From positions 248,001-312,000 of the forward strand of contig NW_001799637.1 of NCBI RefSeq assembly GCF_000165425.1: a stretch of DNA of 64,000 bases, given 5' to 3'. The translations under genes and the position numbers were made by a program. Every line of letters begins with the position of its first letter. Position 1 is the first letter of the stretch. Shown in pieces: positions 39,077 to 51,671 of the stretch. A model generated the notes under the pieces. It worked only from the letters and a program-made list of their open reading frames with translations. It was not told the DNA's origin and did not search any database. This stretch comes from Paramecium tetraurelia. Lineage: Eukaryota; Ciliophora; Oligohymenophorea; Peniculida; Parameciidae.

Positions 39077-41932
39077 ATGCAATTTTTAAGCAGATCTACA
39101 GCACCAAAATTGCCCCTAAATTTAGAGTGTGTGCTCAAACAAAGCAAATAAATCATCGAACTCTAAATCTCTGCTCTTCACCCTGGTCCTGTCGTTCAAC
39201 AGCATATAGACATCTTTTTAAGTGATGTCGAGATGGTAGAAAAAGATCATAAGCGATTCAACTCCCTAGAAGCCATAGTCAAATACTCCATCGCGCATGA
39301 ATACATGAGAATCTCAGGTAAGCTCCTCAATCTCAGTCTTGAAAAAACCTAAGATCTCTTAAAGTCACATCAAATATTTGATTTGTCTTGTGCTTACTTA
39401 TGGATCACAGCATCAGGACCAGAAGAGAGCAAAGAGCTAATTTTCGATTCCAATTTGGATATGCAAGGCATGCCACTCATCATGTATTTAAATTGTCTAA
39501 ATCAATCCGAATAAACCTGTTCTATTGAACAAATCAACAACCATTTAAAAACCACAGACGACCCTGAAGTTATCTATCTACTCCTGAGATTACTCAAGAA
39601 ACATTGCAATCAAAATCAAGCTGATGTTGAAAAAGTTGTTCTAGCAAATCTCGAGAAAATGGAGACTTCATTCCAAGCCAAGTATTGCTTTTCAGAATTC
39701 ATCAATGAATACTATGAAAAATACGAAGTTGGTGTATCTTTTCTAGACTTGTTATTGGCCAACAAATTGGAATAATATCTTCAATCCCCAAGTCTAATTT
39801 TCCCTTATCAATACCAAGAAGAATAAAAGTATCCCCTACTCTCAACTAGAGAGTCTAAATACATCTACAAGATTGATAACTGCGACATGCAATAGGAAAT
39901 TGAACTCTTAAAATAAAATGTAGGTCTGATAAAGGAAGAGGAATTTATTGTGCAGGATGAAACTCTTTAAGAGAAACAATCTGAATCGAGTATATTTGAG
40001 TTAAAATAAAAAATAAATACTCTAAGCAGAAAATTGACAGAGGCTGAGAAAAAGGTCTCAATTTATGAAGAAAAAATAAGTAAATTAGAAGAGGATAAAG
40101 AATTCCTATTATAAGAATTAGAAGAATCAAAACGTCAAGGGTAAATTCATTTTAATGCATTTCGATCGGTAGTAAATGAAAAATTACAATCAACTTAATA
40201 ATAGCCAACCCAATAGTAATAATAATAGTAAATATCTAAATAATCAATATTTTTAAGCAATAAATAAAATTTATTTAAAAATGCTAAAACATCTACTTTA
40301 AAAGCCTCAGTAAATTTTGCCAATATATAACCAAAACAATTACAATTATAATAAATTTAGGAAGAATCACAATTAAAAACTGAAGATGAATTAAAAAATG
40401 AAAACGAAGTTTCAAATTTTGATAAAAAAATTGAAGAGGTAACTTCAGAAAAATGTTTGAATTCTGAGAAATCCATTGATAGTCCTTAAACTCCCCTTGA
40501 AGCAGTAACACCTCATCAATGCAGTCAAGCCAGTCTTTATGCTAATTCACTTGCTACTCCCTCTTCTCAATCCCCTCCAAATAAAAGTGGACCACCTCCA
40601 CCTCCTCCCCCTCCTCCTCCTCCCTTTGGTAAAGCAGGATTCCCACCTCCTCCACCTCCACCACCTGGAAGTGTAAAAAGTTCAAAGGATTTAAAACCAA
40701 AATTTGAGATAATACCGATAGATGTAGCAATGAAGAAAGTTCAAACATGGAATCCAATGCCTGTAAATAAGGTTGAAGGAACAATTTGGGAGACCTTTAA
40801 ATACGATGAAATGAAATTTGAAGTAGGAGAATTTGTAGATATATTTGCTGCCAAAACTGCTATTGAATCCTCCGTGATGCAATCAGGTGTTTTTCAATCT
40901 GTGTATCTAAAAAGAGAACCTATTACTAAATTATCAAAAGGCAGCGGACCAAAGGATCCAAATAGAGCTCAAGCCATTTAAATGGCTTTGAAGAGAGTGA
41001 GATATCCAGTAGAAGAAATACTGTAAGCAATTCGCATAGTAGATGAGGAAAAGTTGACAGAAGACAAAGTGACACTATTGATAGATTGTTTGCCTAAGGA
41101 AAATGAAAAGAATTTGTGGAAGGAAGAAAAAACATGGGATTTTAATGAATTACAATCAAGAATATCCGATTACAGTGATGCTGATAAATTTTGCATGTTT
41201 GTAATGGAAATTAAGTGTTATGAAGAGAGATTGATTAGTTTAAGTGCAAAGTACGAATCATTGAAGAACTAAGTGGTAATAGAAGAATTATTGTTGATGT
41301 TCGATGCAGTGTTTGACTCTATAAAGAAAGATGAGGAAATATTGATTGTTATGAAATACTTATTTTATTATGGATCAATCTTAAATGGAAGCAATCAAGC
41401 TTAAGGATTGAGATTTGATTGCATTCCTAAGGTGACATGTTACTCAGATAAATAGAAGTAATTTGATATTTGGATGTATGTCATAAAGAAAATTGAAGAG
41501 TCAGGATTTGTGATTGATTTGGAGGCTGACTTAACTAAATTGGATACATTGTCGTAGGAGACGAGGAAGATGGATAATTTGTTTGTGTTTTTGAAGCAAT
41601 TTGAATAAAACAAGCATCAAATTGCCTTGGCTAGAGATAGTGATTAAGGAGGTGACGATAGAGCAAAGGAAGTTTTTGGGCAACTTTATAATGAAATCGA
41701 GTTATTTGTGATTGTCCAGAAGGCAAATTTGAAGAGTTTGGAGATCAAATATAAAGAATTATGCCAAATGTTTGGAGAGTCTTCAACCAAGTCAACTGAC
41801 TAATTTATTAAAACCATTTATGAAATCAAAAGAAAGGTGAGAGAAAGGAAACGAATTCTTTTGGAACAAGAAAACTAGAGAAAAAGAAGACAAGCTATGG
41901 AAGAGAAAAAAAAGACAATAATTAAGAAATGA
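39077..41932 (+). CDS. Formin (FH1-FH2 actin nucleator), 951 aa, intronless
   Basis: A single frame without introns. Residues 1-240 are helical repeats like the armadillo-type FH3/GTPase-binding region of diaphanous-type formins. A coiled coil follows (about 290-365), then a Q/S/N-rich linker. FH1 is at about 505-535, two proline runs split by FGKAGF, which would bind profilin. FH2 covers about 545-930: WNPMPVNKVEGTIWETF, KREPITKLSKGSGPKDPNRAQAI, a GNxxN-like GSNQAQGL core and a helical end. The basic tail has no clear DAD. It would assemble unbranched actin filaments; ciliate formins are few and little studied. Confidence 0.93.
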
Positions 41933-42158
41933 TGTAAAATTTTTCTACTTGATTTCACATATTTTTCACATATTATTCAATTAATAATAACACTATTATT
42001 AGAAATTCACCATTTCGTTTTGGTATCCCCTACTTATTCTGCTAACCCAAAAATATCTTCTTATTAACAAGTGTATATGATTTACAACAATATTATTATT
42101 AAAATGAACTTAATTACATCACGTGATTAAATTCTAAATAATTTATTTAGATAAAAGT

Positions 42159-44624
42159 ATGTTAAGAATTTTGGTTCTTGGATTAATATAAGATATAATA
42201 CTAGGCTCAAAGATATTTTATTATCATGATCCTGGCAATGATATTAGCAAACCACGAACTCATGCGAAGATCTCAAAATCTAGTATATATAATGGTGATT
42301 GATTGTAGACACAATAATTGACTTCTACTTTGAATTTAGTGAAGACTAGAAAGAAGTTACAATGATGATTGAGATTGATAAGATTAGTTACTTTTCGTTA
42401 GGTCTAGGAAAATCGATGGGCGATGCAGATCTTTGGGTATTCGAGATTAGTAACAATGTGATTATTGGATCAGATTCACATTGTTCTAAGCATTAAAGGC
42501 CACCAACTGATGTTTCTACAGGTGGAACAGATGATATAGAAATTTTGGGTTATTATTATAATCAAAATGGGAAGAGTGGAGTGAAATTTAAAAGAAAATC
42601 AATCACAGGTATAATTGAGTAATCTATATCAAAGGGGACAAATACGACAAGGAATTGGCATAAAAGAAGGGTGTTGATTTTATTTGGGCACATGGCAAAA
42701 ATGATTAAAGTTTGGAAGTATCAAATCATGGTAAAACTAATTATGGCTATGTAAAAATCGATCTCATTGATAAAGGAGGGGACATTGATGTGATTATAGA
42801 AAACGATAGCAAATATTATCAATTACACAAATGGACTAACTTTAGTTGTTGGGGTGTGGCTAGTGATTTGGCCATAATCGTGGGAAGATATTTTAAGACT
42901 TGGGGATATAGAACATATTTGCATGGATTTCTGTTCATTTTGATAATTAGTAGTTCCTTAACAACAGCTATATTCATGTTGAGCAATGATTGGGAGATAT
43001 TGGAATGGAAACATTTCAAAGAGGAGCCAGCCAAAAATAAATTCCATATAGTATTTTTTATTACATTGTCTGTCCTCATGATCGTTCAATGTATAGGTGG
43101 TATCATGTATAATATGATGCTAATATCTCATAAGATAAATAAATAAGTATCAATTAAACCCTCAATTCATGCTATTGCTGGAAGCATTGTATATGCAATA
43201 GGCAAGTTATAAATAATCGCTGGGTTATTCATGGATAACGACATTAGGCTTATGCTTATTCTTGGAGCAGTCTTAACTATTCGTTTCATCCTCGAAGTGA
43301 TATATCAGAGAGGAACTCTGATGGTAATGACCAATGGCAATTCCAGTAGTTCTTACTTCAAAAAACACAAAGTTCTTCCTGATAAAGAACCTTTGCTACT
43401 CAATATAAATCAAAGTAATTTCGAAGAAATGGAAGTGTAATCAGATAAATTGTGGTGCATATTTCATAATCAAATTATTGACTTATCATAGATGATTCAT
43501 CCTGGTGGCAATTACATCTGGAAATTAATTTAAGGCTAAGATATTACCAAGTATGTTCTCGGAGCATATCCTTTGCCTCAACTGAAACTTAAACCTTACG
43601 CTCATACTGTATATGCATTCAAGGCTTTATCAAAATATAAGACTGGTGTTTAGGTCAATCAAGACCTAGAACTATTCTATGATAAAACCACTCAAAGACC
43701 AATCAAGAAATTAAAAGCCATATGGACTTTAACTTCAGTCAATCCCTTCACAGAATTGATTGCTAAATTCGAATTCACCAATCCACAATTTCAAGTTAAA
43801 ACTGTCTTCAATGGATTAGACACGTTTGGAGCATACTTCATTATCAAATCAGATGATAATAACGAAATTCATTAAAGACAATACACTATGGTACTAAGCA
43901 TGACTAATCAAAGAGTAAAATACAGAAAAGATATTCTTGAGTTATACAAAAGGATTCTCAATTTACAACCTATCCAAAAAGAAATACCAAAGTTGGAAGA
44001 AATTGAAGATTAACTTCCCTTAATTATTAAGAAATATGAAGCTAAAAATGGGTTTTCTAATTTTTTACATGAGGACAATAGATAAGGTTAATATATTATT
44101 GAGGGTCCTTTTGGAAATTCTATTCAACTTGAAAACAATACCAATCTGATCTTCATCGCTGGAGGAACTGGATTGTTTCCATTCTTAGACATACTTGACT
44201 ATTAATTGAGAGTTTCATACATTCACATTCTTAAAATGAAGCTTGGCCAAGAGGCAGCTAATTTAATAGATTTAGGGATCAAAGAGATAAAAAATTTTAC
44301 AATCACAATGTTTCTAGCAGTCAATTCTATTGATGATTTGGTAATTATATTTATATAATATAGATTGGAAGAGACATCTATTTTGCTTTGCTTTCACTGC
44401 AGTAATATTTGGATTCTCCTAATTTTAAATTAATTGTGAAAGGCAACTTTAAATTAAAAGAATGTCCAGTCGTTGAAACTCGATTTACACAATAGACATT
44501 TATGAATCATATAACTGATATGCAAGGCTAATCAACATATTTCATTTGTGGTCCACCAAAGATGAATGTAGAAGTTGAATAGATCTTAAGAGAAATGGGA
44601 ATTATGAAAATAATAGTATTGTGA
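42159..44624 (+). CDS. DOMON - cytochrome b561 - cytochrome b5 - flavin reductase fusion, 796 aa
   Basis: A multidomain redox protein. It has a signal peptide (1-17), a DOMON-like domain (about 25-225), then four to five membrane helices with the His pattern of cytochrome b561 (about 225-390, starting FLHGFLFILIIS). Next is a cytochrome b5-like segment with HPGG at 430-433, and a C-terminal ferredoxin-reductase-type unit with EGPFG, AGGTG at about 651 and CGPPKM. This could move electrons from cytosolic NAD(P)H through FAD and b5 haem, across the membrane through b561, to an outside acceptor such as ferric iron. Introns at 42283-42308, 42609-42634 and 44341-44363 complete a 796-codon frame. 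Confidence 0.88.
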
Positions 44625-45163
44625 TATTAAAAGAAATAATTATTATAATTATTTATAATAATATTATTAAATTTAATTAATTTAGTTTAACAATTATTCA
44701 ATTTACTAATGATTTTTCCAATAGAGTGACTAATAAACACACTCTTGGAATCTATTATAAATTTATATTATTTCAGAATGCTTCATGATCATTGATTATT
44801 TCACAAGAAGTTCTTCTAAATATAGCCATAGTCTTGTGATCCTGCTCCTTGATAATGAATTCTGCCTTTTAAATTTAATTAATTTCAACAGAATGATATT
44901 CACGATCATCACAAAATTGCAACACATTAAAGTCATAACTTCGTATTATAAGGTTCAAAAATAAGAACATTTTAAACCACAAAACAGCCAATTTTGAAAA
45001 TAAAACTTTGCATTTTATCAAATAATAATATTCTAGTGATTTAGATAAATTGATTAACTTCTAAAATATTATTAATCATATTATATCATCAATAGTTTAA
45101 TAAATTTCATAATTATGCCCTGATATTAGTTAGTTTAATTCTTTCTCTTTTTATTTGAAAAGA
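44625..45163. other. Spacer with a weak minus-strand ORF
   Basis: 539 bp between two convergent genes. A minus-strand frame from ATG 44969 to TGA 44773-44775 (65 aa) has a protein-like C-terminal half (acidic and basic residues in normal balance) but a hydrophobic, AT-driven N-terminal half. It could be a small gene or the last exon of one. Confidence 0.3.
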
Positions 45164-45952
45164 TCAAAAGTATTTGACCTGTCCTCTGACTGTACTGACT
45201 TCTTAAATTCCTTAATGGCTTGACTAAGGGTGATTAATTTGGACCTTTTAAGATTTTGCTGAATTATATAAGTCATATATTTATACATGCCTCTAAAGCA
45301 TCTTAGAAATAGGTTATTCTTTTGGTAGATTATTGTTGAATTACCTCTGGAGTTCTGATTAAATGACTTACATGAGTTCGTGATCAAAGTTTTTAGAGAT
45401 TCTCCCGAAAGAAAGTTTTCCCATGGTTTTTTATTTTCTTTAGGCTTTTGGAGATTATTAGAAAAAAGGAGGAGGTGAAATATGAGGATGAGCCAGTATG
45501 GGAGGCAACTCATTCTTTTATCTTCCATGATGACTGACTAACCTTTTCGGAGGTTACACTTGAATTTCCTTCTTCTCTTCTGCTACTAAAGTAGGTTATG
45601 AAAGAATTAATTGCTCATGATGGCTTTTATTATTTATCATCTTTGAGAGACTCTAATTACATTTGCTACAATCAATAATCGATGTTGTCTGATGAGTCAG
45701 AGACCTTTAAGTATCACTCATGGGCAATTCAAAAAGAGGTTTCGGATGCTTAAATTTGGGAATTTTGGAGCTTACTTATCTTAAACCAAACACTTAAAGA
45801 GTAAATGCATTAATGATACTTTCTAATTTAGTAGGGTGTTAAATAAATAATTCTCCCAAGCGCTATTTAGTGTCTGTTCGAGCAGAAATGAATTCAGCAT
45901 GCTCAAAGTTATTATCCAAAGTTAACATTCGTTTTGAAGATTTTTGTTCCAT
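45164..45952 (-). CDS. Hypothetical protein, 262 aa
   Basis: Unbroken TGA-only frame of 262 codons without introns. The N-terminal 60 residues look folded (NFEHAEFISARTDTKQRLGELF). The middle is disordered and rich in P, S, H and Q; the last 100 residues are basic with a short helical pattern (FDHELMQVIQSELQRQF). No signal peptide, membrane segment or known domain. Another long frame on the same strand, read without regard to the ciliate code, is a shadow of this one. Confidence 0.65.
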
Positions 45953-46605
45953 TCTTCTTAATATATAATAATTATATCTGTAATTAAGCAATCAAATCAA
46001 AATATTCACTAAAAGTAATTCAGATTCTCTATGAGTAATCCACATATCATTAATAATCATCAAATTCTTATACGTTGCTTATTACATAATCAATACTTAA
46101 CTAAATCTACACCTTATAGATATTAAGAAATCAAAATATAACACATTATTGATTATATAAAACATATTTATTATAATATTTTATTTTATCAGTACATATA
46201 GTCCTTTAAATTGTATGAAATACAAATCTAATATATCAGAATTGACATTTGTAGTATTACTTCAGGAATTCTCAATCACTTATGTATTATTTGAATTTAC
46301 AATGATTTTGAATTCTAGATTACAACACAATAAAATGGAATATAATTGTTTATTTTATCTATTTTCATAATAAATATATTAAAATAACCAAGAATAATTA
46401 ACATTAACAGTATTTTCAAGCATAATAAAATAAAAGGTAGTAACTGAATATTCAAAACAACAAGAATAACATTGAGATTAGAGTAGATTTCCTAACTATT
46501 AAAATTTTAGATATCAATATTTTCAAATCCAAAAATTATGTACAAATTAGATAAATATATAAATACTAAATTTAATCATTGATTTATAAATTAATATTTT
46601 ATTTA
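45953..46605. other. AT-rich spacer
   Basis: 653 bp between two divergent genes. I see no coding pattern; it presumably carries both promoters. Confidence 0.5.
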
Positions 46606-47312
46606 ATGGCATCATTCATTCAGACTCTCTTAACTAAAATTCTTCATACACTATACGTGATTCCATCAACTATCTACGACATGATCATCTCAAATTTCTT
46701 AACAAAATACAGCTATGAGAGACTAGTCTTTTATATGAAACCCAAAGAAATCCTAAAAGAATCCTAGATATTGGAGTCGGAACAGGATCTCCCCTGAAGC
46801 ATATATGGAACTAATTACCGTAAAATTGTGAGGTCTTAGGAGTAGATATTGATCAAGCCTATGTCTTAAAGGCAAATAACATTTTTAGAAATTACAATTT
46901 AGGTGGACGCAAATTGGAAATCAGATATCAAAATTTTTATGAAGTGACTGAAAAGAAGGAAGGTAAATTTGATGCAGTTGTCTTTTCCTCATCCTTTATG
47001 CTTATGCCTAAGAGAATCGAAGCACTTGAATTGGCCAAATCATTGCTCAATCCTGGAGGATCAATCTATTTCATATTGACTCTACAACCTGACAGCAAGA
47101 AAAACTCCACTTTCCTGTAATTTGTTGAGTACATCAAACCCAAGATCAAGTATTTCACAACTATTGATTTTGGATCAATCACTTATGAAAAAGAGTTTGA
47201 GACATTGCTAAATAAGAGTCAATTGAAAGTTGTAAACAAAGAAAAATTGAATAAAGATTTCAATATTCCGACCAAAATTTTTAGAGTGTTTGTTTATGAA
47301 ACCAAAGCTTGA
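46606..47312 (+). CDS. SAM-dependent methyltransferase with an apparent frameshift
   Basis: A class I methyltransferase fold of about 234 residues. The SAM-binding motif ILDIGVGTGSPL, the acidic loop GVDIDQAY, the FDAVVFSS motif IV and LNPGGSIYF motif VI are all clear. The N-terminal part (MASFIQTLL...TKYSYERLVFY) is in a different frame: two bases too many lie near 46732-46735, in the string TATA, where dropping one TA restores a smooth reading. No GT...AG intron can do this. An N-terminal hydrophobic helix may tether it to a membrane. The substrate is unknown. Confidence 0.75.
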
Positions 47313-47382
47313 GTAATTATTTTATCAAATGGAAAAAATTATAAATTAATTGATAAGCATCTCTTTAAATCAATATCTGTTT

Positions 47383-47736
47383 TCATCCTTAGAATTTGAT
47401 ATTTTTTCCATTTTTTCTTTTCGGAACTGGAAAGAGATAACCTCCATCTGCAGATTAAGTAACATTTATGTCCTATTTATTTTTTAAAATGCCCTTCTTA
47501 GAAATTGACCTTTCGCTTACAGGAGGAATTTCAGGTACTCTTTTAGAGATTATTGAAAAATGGTTTCCCAGTTTCACTAATTGACTAACAAGTTTCGCCC
47601 CTTCCTACTCACAACTTGGAGTAATTACAATGGTTTGAATATTAGAAATTTGGATTCCTTCTTCCAAGGATTCCTTAAGCAATTTCACTTGCTGGAAGTC
47701 ACCTATAATCGTCTAGTTGATATTTTAAATGCCCAT
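47383..47736 (-). CDS. Hypothetical protein, 117 aa
   Basis: Open frame of 117 codons without introns, convergent with the methyltransferase gene (70 bp apart). The first 70 residues are a mixed helix-strand region (LLKESLEEGIQISNIQTIVITPSCEQEG), the rest is basic and disordered. Not recognised. Confidence 0.55.
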
Positions 47737-48327
47737 ATATTGTGTGCTTACCTAAGGGAAATATAAATCTTCAAAAGTAGTGTCTTTTTAATTAGAAATG
47801 CATGAACTTCCCATCTATATATTTAATAATATCCAGTTATCTTTTAATTATTAAATAATTATAGAATAATTTTAAAACTGAAGCAAGCCACATGAGAAAG
47901 ATAATCTTAAATAAGTGTAAATTGTATAAATTGTAAATAAAAAGTAAGAGAACTAAATTAATTTATAAATAAAAGAAAAATAAATTAACTAAAAAGTCTT
48001 CCTTGAATTTATAAACATTTTTGAAATCAAAAAGATTGTTTAATGAGATAATTAAATTAATATTAAATTTTCAAGAGGAATTGTTCTACATCATCTGGGT
48101 TTCTTAATCCAGAATTAATATTACTGCATTCGTGTATAATCTAAGTATTCAAGCCGCCATTTTATACATTATGAAATGTATGACACTAATAATTTAAATT
48201 AACATGAAAAAACGCTTTCTCAAATTATAGGAACGAAGAATATACAAAGTTTGTTTCTGTATAAATTATGTAAAATAACTATTCATTAAAAAGTAATTGT
48301 TTGTAAGTATTATTATTATAGAAAGAC
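47737..48327. other. AT-rich spacer
   Basis: 591 bp between divergent genes with nothing recognisable; probably two promoters. Confidence 0.5.
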
Positions 48328-49157
48328 ATGCAGTAAGTAAATTTTGAGAATCAAATTTAAAAAAGTAAGGAGTGGTCTACATTGCCTTATGATCAATTCA
48401 ATAAAAATAAAATTGAGAGCAATTTAGAGCATGAGGGAGTGGAATTGCCTCCACCTTAACTTATGAATATGATGTATTTATTTAATCTATTTTTAGGAGC
48501 TACTTGTCAGATAAGTTCGAGGAAGAGTTAGAATCCCCGATTAACATTAAGTTACAAACAGAGAACCATTAGAACCAATAAGAAGATGTTTAAATCGATA
48601 AAAACATTGAAGGGCCTATCATTTAAATTTAAGTTTAGCCATCGAAACCTGATGATCATTTCATTTCTACTTTAGAACAAAGAAGTAGAAGAATACGCAA
48701 ATAAAACATAAATGCTAATTTGCAAAGAAACTATGAGTATAATTAGGAATCTGATCTAAATTCCCAATCTAATGAACACACTATGAATCCTTGTAATTGC
48801 TCTAAGTCTAATTGTCTTAAGTTGTACTGTCAATGTTTCCATTAAAATAAACAATGTACGGAGCTTTGCAAATGTTTGGATTGCAAGAATTGTGATTATC
48901 ATACCTAAGTTAGATAGACGGCATTAGAGAAAATTAAGATGAAGTCCTAGAGATAAAAACATGATAATGATCTCTTTGACCTATCCAAAGTGTGGGGTTG
49001 CAAATGTTAAAAATCCCAATGTTAAAAAAACTATTGTGAATGTTTTAGGAGAAATCAAAAATGTAATTCAAGTTGTAGATGCAAGGATTGTGCTAATAAG
49101 AAAAAAATACCAAATTAATTTAAGAAAAAGAAGAAATTTGAAACTGCTACCAATTGA
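48328..49157 (+). CDS. CXC-domain (tesmin/TSO1/LIN54-type) DNA-binding protein, 268 aa
   Basis: One 23-nt intron (48474-48496) gives 268 codons. After a polar N-terminal half, two cysteine-rich CXC repeats follow: CNCSKSNCLKLYCQCF...CxCxxCxNC at about 145-180, then CKCQKSQCQKNYCECF...CxCKDCAN at about 217-250. They are joined by a short linker, here without the usual RNPxAFxPK consensus. Each repeat binds three zinc ions, and in LIN54 the tyrosines (LYC, NYC) insert into the DNA minor groove; both tyrosines are present. Ciliates use such proteins in cell-cycle or meiotic transcription. A K-rich tail ends the protein. Confidence 0.9.
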
Positions 49158-49393
49158 AATACTAACTTATATAACAGAAAATTAATCTGTTAAAATAAAT
49201 TATTATAATATCAATATACAGCAAATTAAGCAAAAATAGATCATCTCTATAACCTGATTATTGATTACATATGTATGAGTAAATATAGCCAAACTTATTT
49301 TTATAAAGTATAGATGAATAGGTAGTTATTATAATTAATTTTTGTTAATAAATTTTTTTTTTAAAGCTGTTAAACAATAATTTAAACAATATT

Positions 49394-51566
49394 ATGAAAC
49401 CTTACTAAACACCTACATCATGCCATTCTCGTAAGGGCAGTTTAAAGGTTCAACGTCAACCTCTTTAGGTAATTAGCAATTGTCCGGAATACCAACAGTG
49501 TGCTGATTATTTACAAGATAAAGTTTAAGGATTGGAGTTGAGAGTCAAAAATCTTAATAGTTAACATGCAGATAGATCGGCTACTAAGTCGAAAGTGGAT
49601 ATCCCTCTATCGCCCTTTATGAATTAAAAGAAGGCTTGCTAATCTAATTAAAAAATCGATTCTCAGAGTTTTTATGAGACCATTATCAACAAGAGATTAG
49701 AGAACATCAGCAAGATCGATCACTCTCCCAAACATGTAAAGACTGATTAAGCCTTCGCCAATTAAGATAAGTATTCAACACATAGTTAGTTTTCTAATTT
49801 AAGCCATTATTAAAGTAAATTGCATAATAACAGCATTTTGAGAATACAACAATTGACTAAAAAGCTAAGAAAGTTTAAAATGATTAAGGATTAAAATTAA
49901 GATGAATGTGCACCTTCACTTGCAAAAATTAAATGCTTTTGTTAGGAACATTGTAATGATTGTTTCGATTTCTACAGATGCACAGATCTTGTCACTTTGA
50001 AATACTTCATCTATTTATTGCTATAAGAGATTAATACACTTTACAGTTAGGATGCAATCAAAATGGCAGACAACTCGTTATAGTATCAACAACAAATTGA
50101 AATGCTCAAAGAACAATTAGATCATTAGAAATCTGATTAATTGACATTTTAAAATTAGCTCAGATTGTAGAAGATGGTTGTAGATACGTAAAAATTAATT
50201 TAAGACATCATCAATGCCTTGTCATCCAAATAAAATCATAGTTTATTAATAAATTAAGTAGAAGTCTTAAACAAGCAAATGAAGGATCTCAAAGATAATA
50301 TGTCTACAAATCAAACTCAAAATTATCTCTCTTAGAATACAACTTCATTTGGACAATAGCTTGCTAAATGTGGATTCGATACAAATTAACAACACTAAAT
50401 TATGACCAATGAAAGTTCCTTGATAAATTAATCGAATTACAAGACTTAAACTAGAGATGATAGAAATTAGTCATAATTGAGTTCCAAATCCAAATCTCCT
50501 TATTACAGAAACTAAAAAAATCTTAATTTTGATATTGAAACATCTAATGAATAAAATAAAAGGTTATTAGATGAATAAACTATTGTAAATAGACAATTGA
50601 TGGAGAACCTATTTAAATTGTAAACTGAAAAGTAATCCAGTGATTTCAAGGTCATTCAGCTATAAGATGAAATTAAATAAAAAACTAAATTAATTAAAGA
50701 CCTAGAAAAGAACATGTACTCTGAAAATTCAAATACCTATAACAATCTTAATTAAAGAATAATTGATATCAGCAAAAATTTAGATTAGGTATTGATATAA
50801 AACTAGGAATTGACTTATGAGAATAATCACTTGCGTGAAAAGTAAGATGAATTCAAATAGGCTGAAGAAAAGTATTATGATTTGTAATAAGACTTCAATA
50901 AGTAGTACTAGTAATTAAATGCAGTGTTAAAGGATAATTTCAATCTACAAAAATAACATCAATAAATTGAAGTATTTATATTCATCATTAATTAGAGTGA
51001 TTGCAAAAGCTATTAATAATAAATCAAAAAACTGTAAGACAAATGCTAACACCATTAAACTTATCTCGAGAATCATCATTAAATTGAGTATATGGAGTAG
51101 TAAATCAAAGAATTATAAATCCAATAATAGGAATAGAATAAAATAATAGTAAGTTTCTTATCTATTTCTTCAGACTTTGATTACAGATGAAGCATTATAT
51201 CTAGGATAGATGACACTTTATGCTTGTGACATTTTATCTAGATAACCGATTGAAGGCATACCTACTACTCTTTTAATGCTTCAAAAAGATTTAAACGCAA
51301 AAAAAGGTACCATATAATAGAAGATGAACATTCTCTAGTAATTTGGAAATAACATGAAAGATCAAGAGCCTCACAACAAACACTAAATTTTGGAGAGTGT
51401 AGATTATAGGGAGAAGCTGAATAGTGAAACTTCTACTCTAAGGTAAAAGAACGCTAGTTATTATGATGAAACTTCAAGTACTGTAAATTAAAATAATTAA
51501 TAAAATGAATTAATGACCATGTTATTACTTTAATGTAATATCATTGAAAAAATGATGGAATTTTGA
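49394..51566 (+). CDS. Long coiled-coil protein, about 707 aa
   Basis: A frame of about 707 codons with introns at 50972-50995 (24 nt, a multiple of three) and 51149-51173 (25 nt). The first 180 residues are basic and low in structure, with a Cys/His cluster around 175-190 (CFCQEHCNDCF..C) that might bind metal. The bulk (200-570) is Q/N/K/E-rich coiled coil interrupted by disordered segments. The tail is helical. It resembles cytoskeletal or basal-body proteins in composition but no family is recognised. Confidence 0.7.
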
Positions 51567-51671
51567 AATGTTTAATAATTCAGATCATTGATTATGACAA
51601 TCTATTTATATTTCTAGTTTTATAAGATTTAAATTGATATTCAACATTAATTAAATAATTTTTATAAAATT

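Noticed and set aside
44773-45078. Extension of the 262-aa hypothetical gene further downstream
   Set aside because: The gene has a clean TGA at 45164 and no intron links it to the open stretches beyond.
45151-45528. Minus-strand frame of 125 aa with a hydrophobic start
   Set aside because: It lies in a different frame inside the longer 262-aa TGA-only gene, whose composition and N-terminus are more protein-like.
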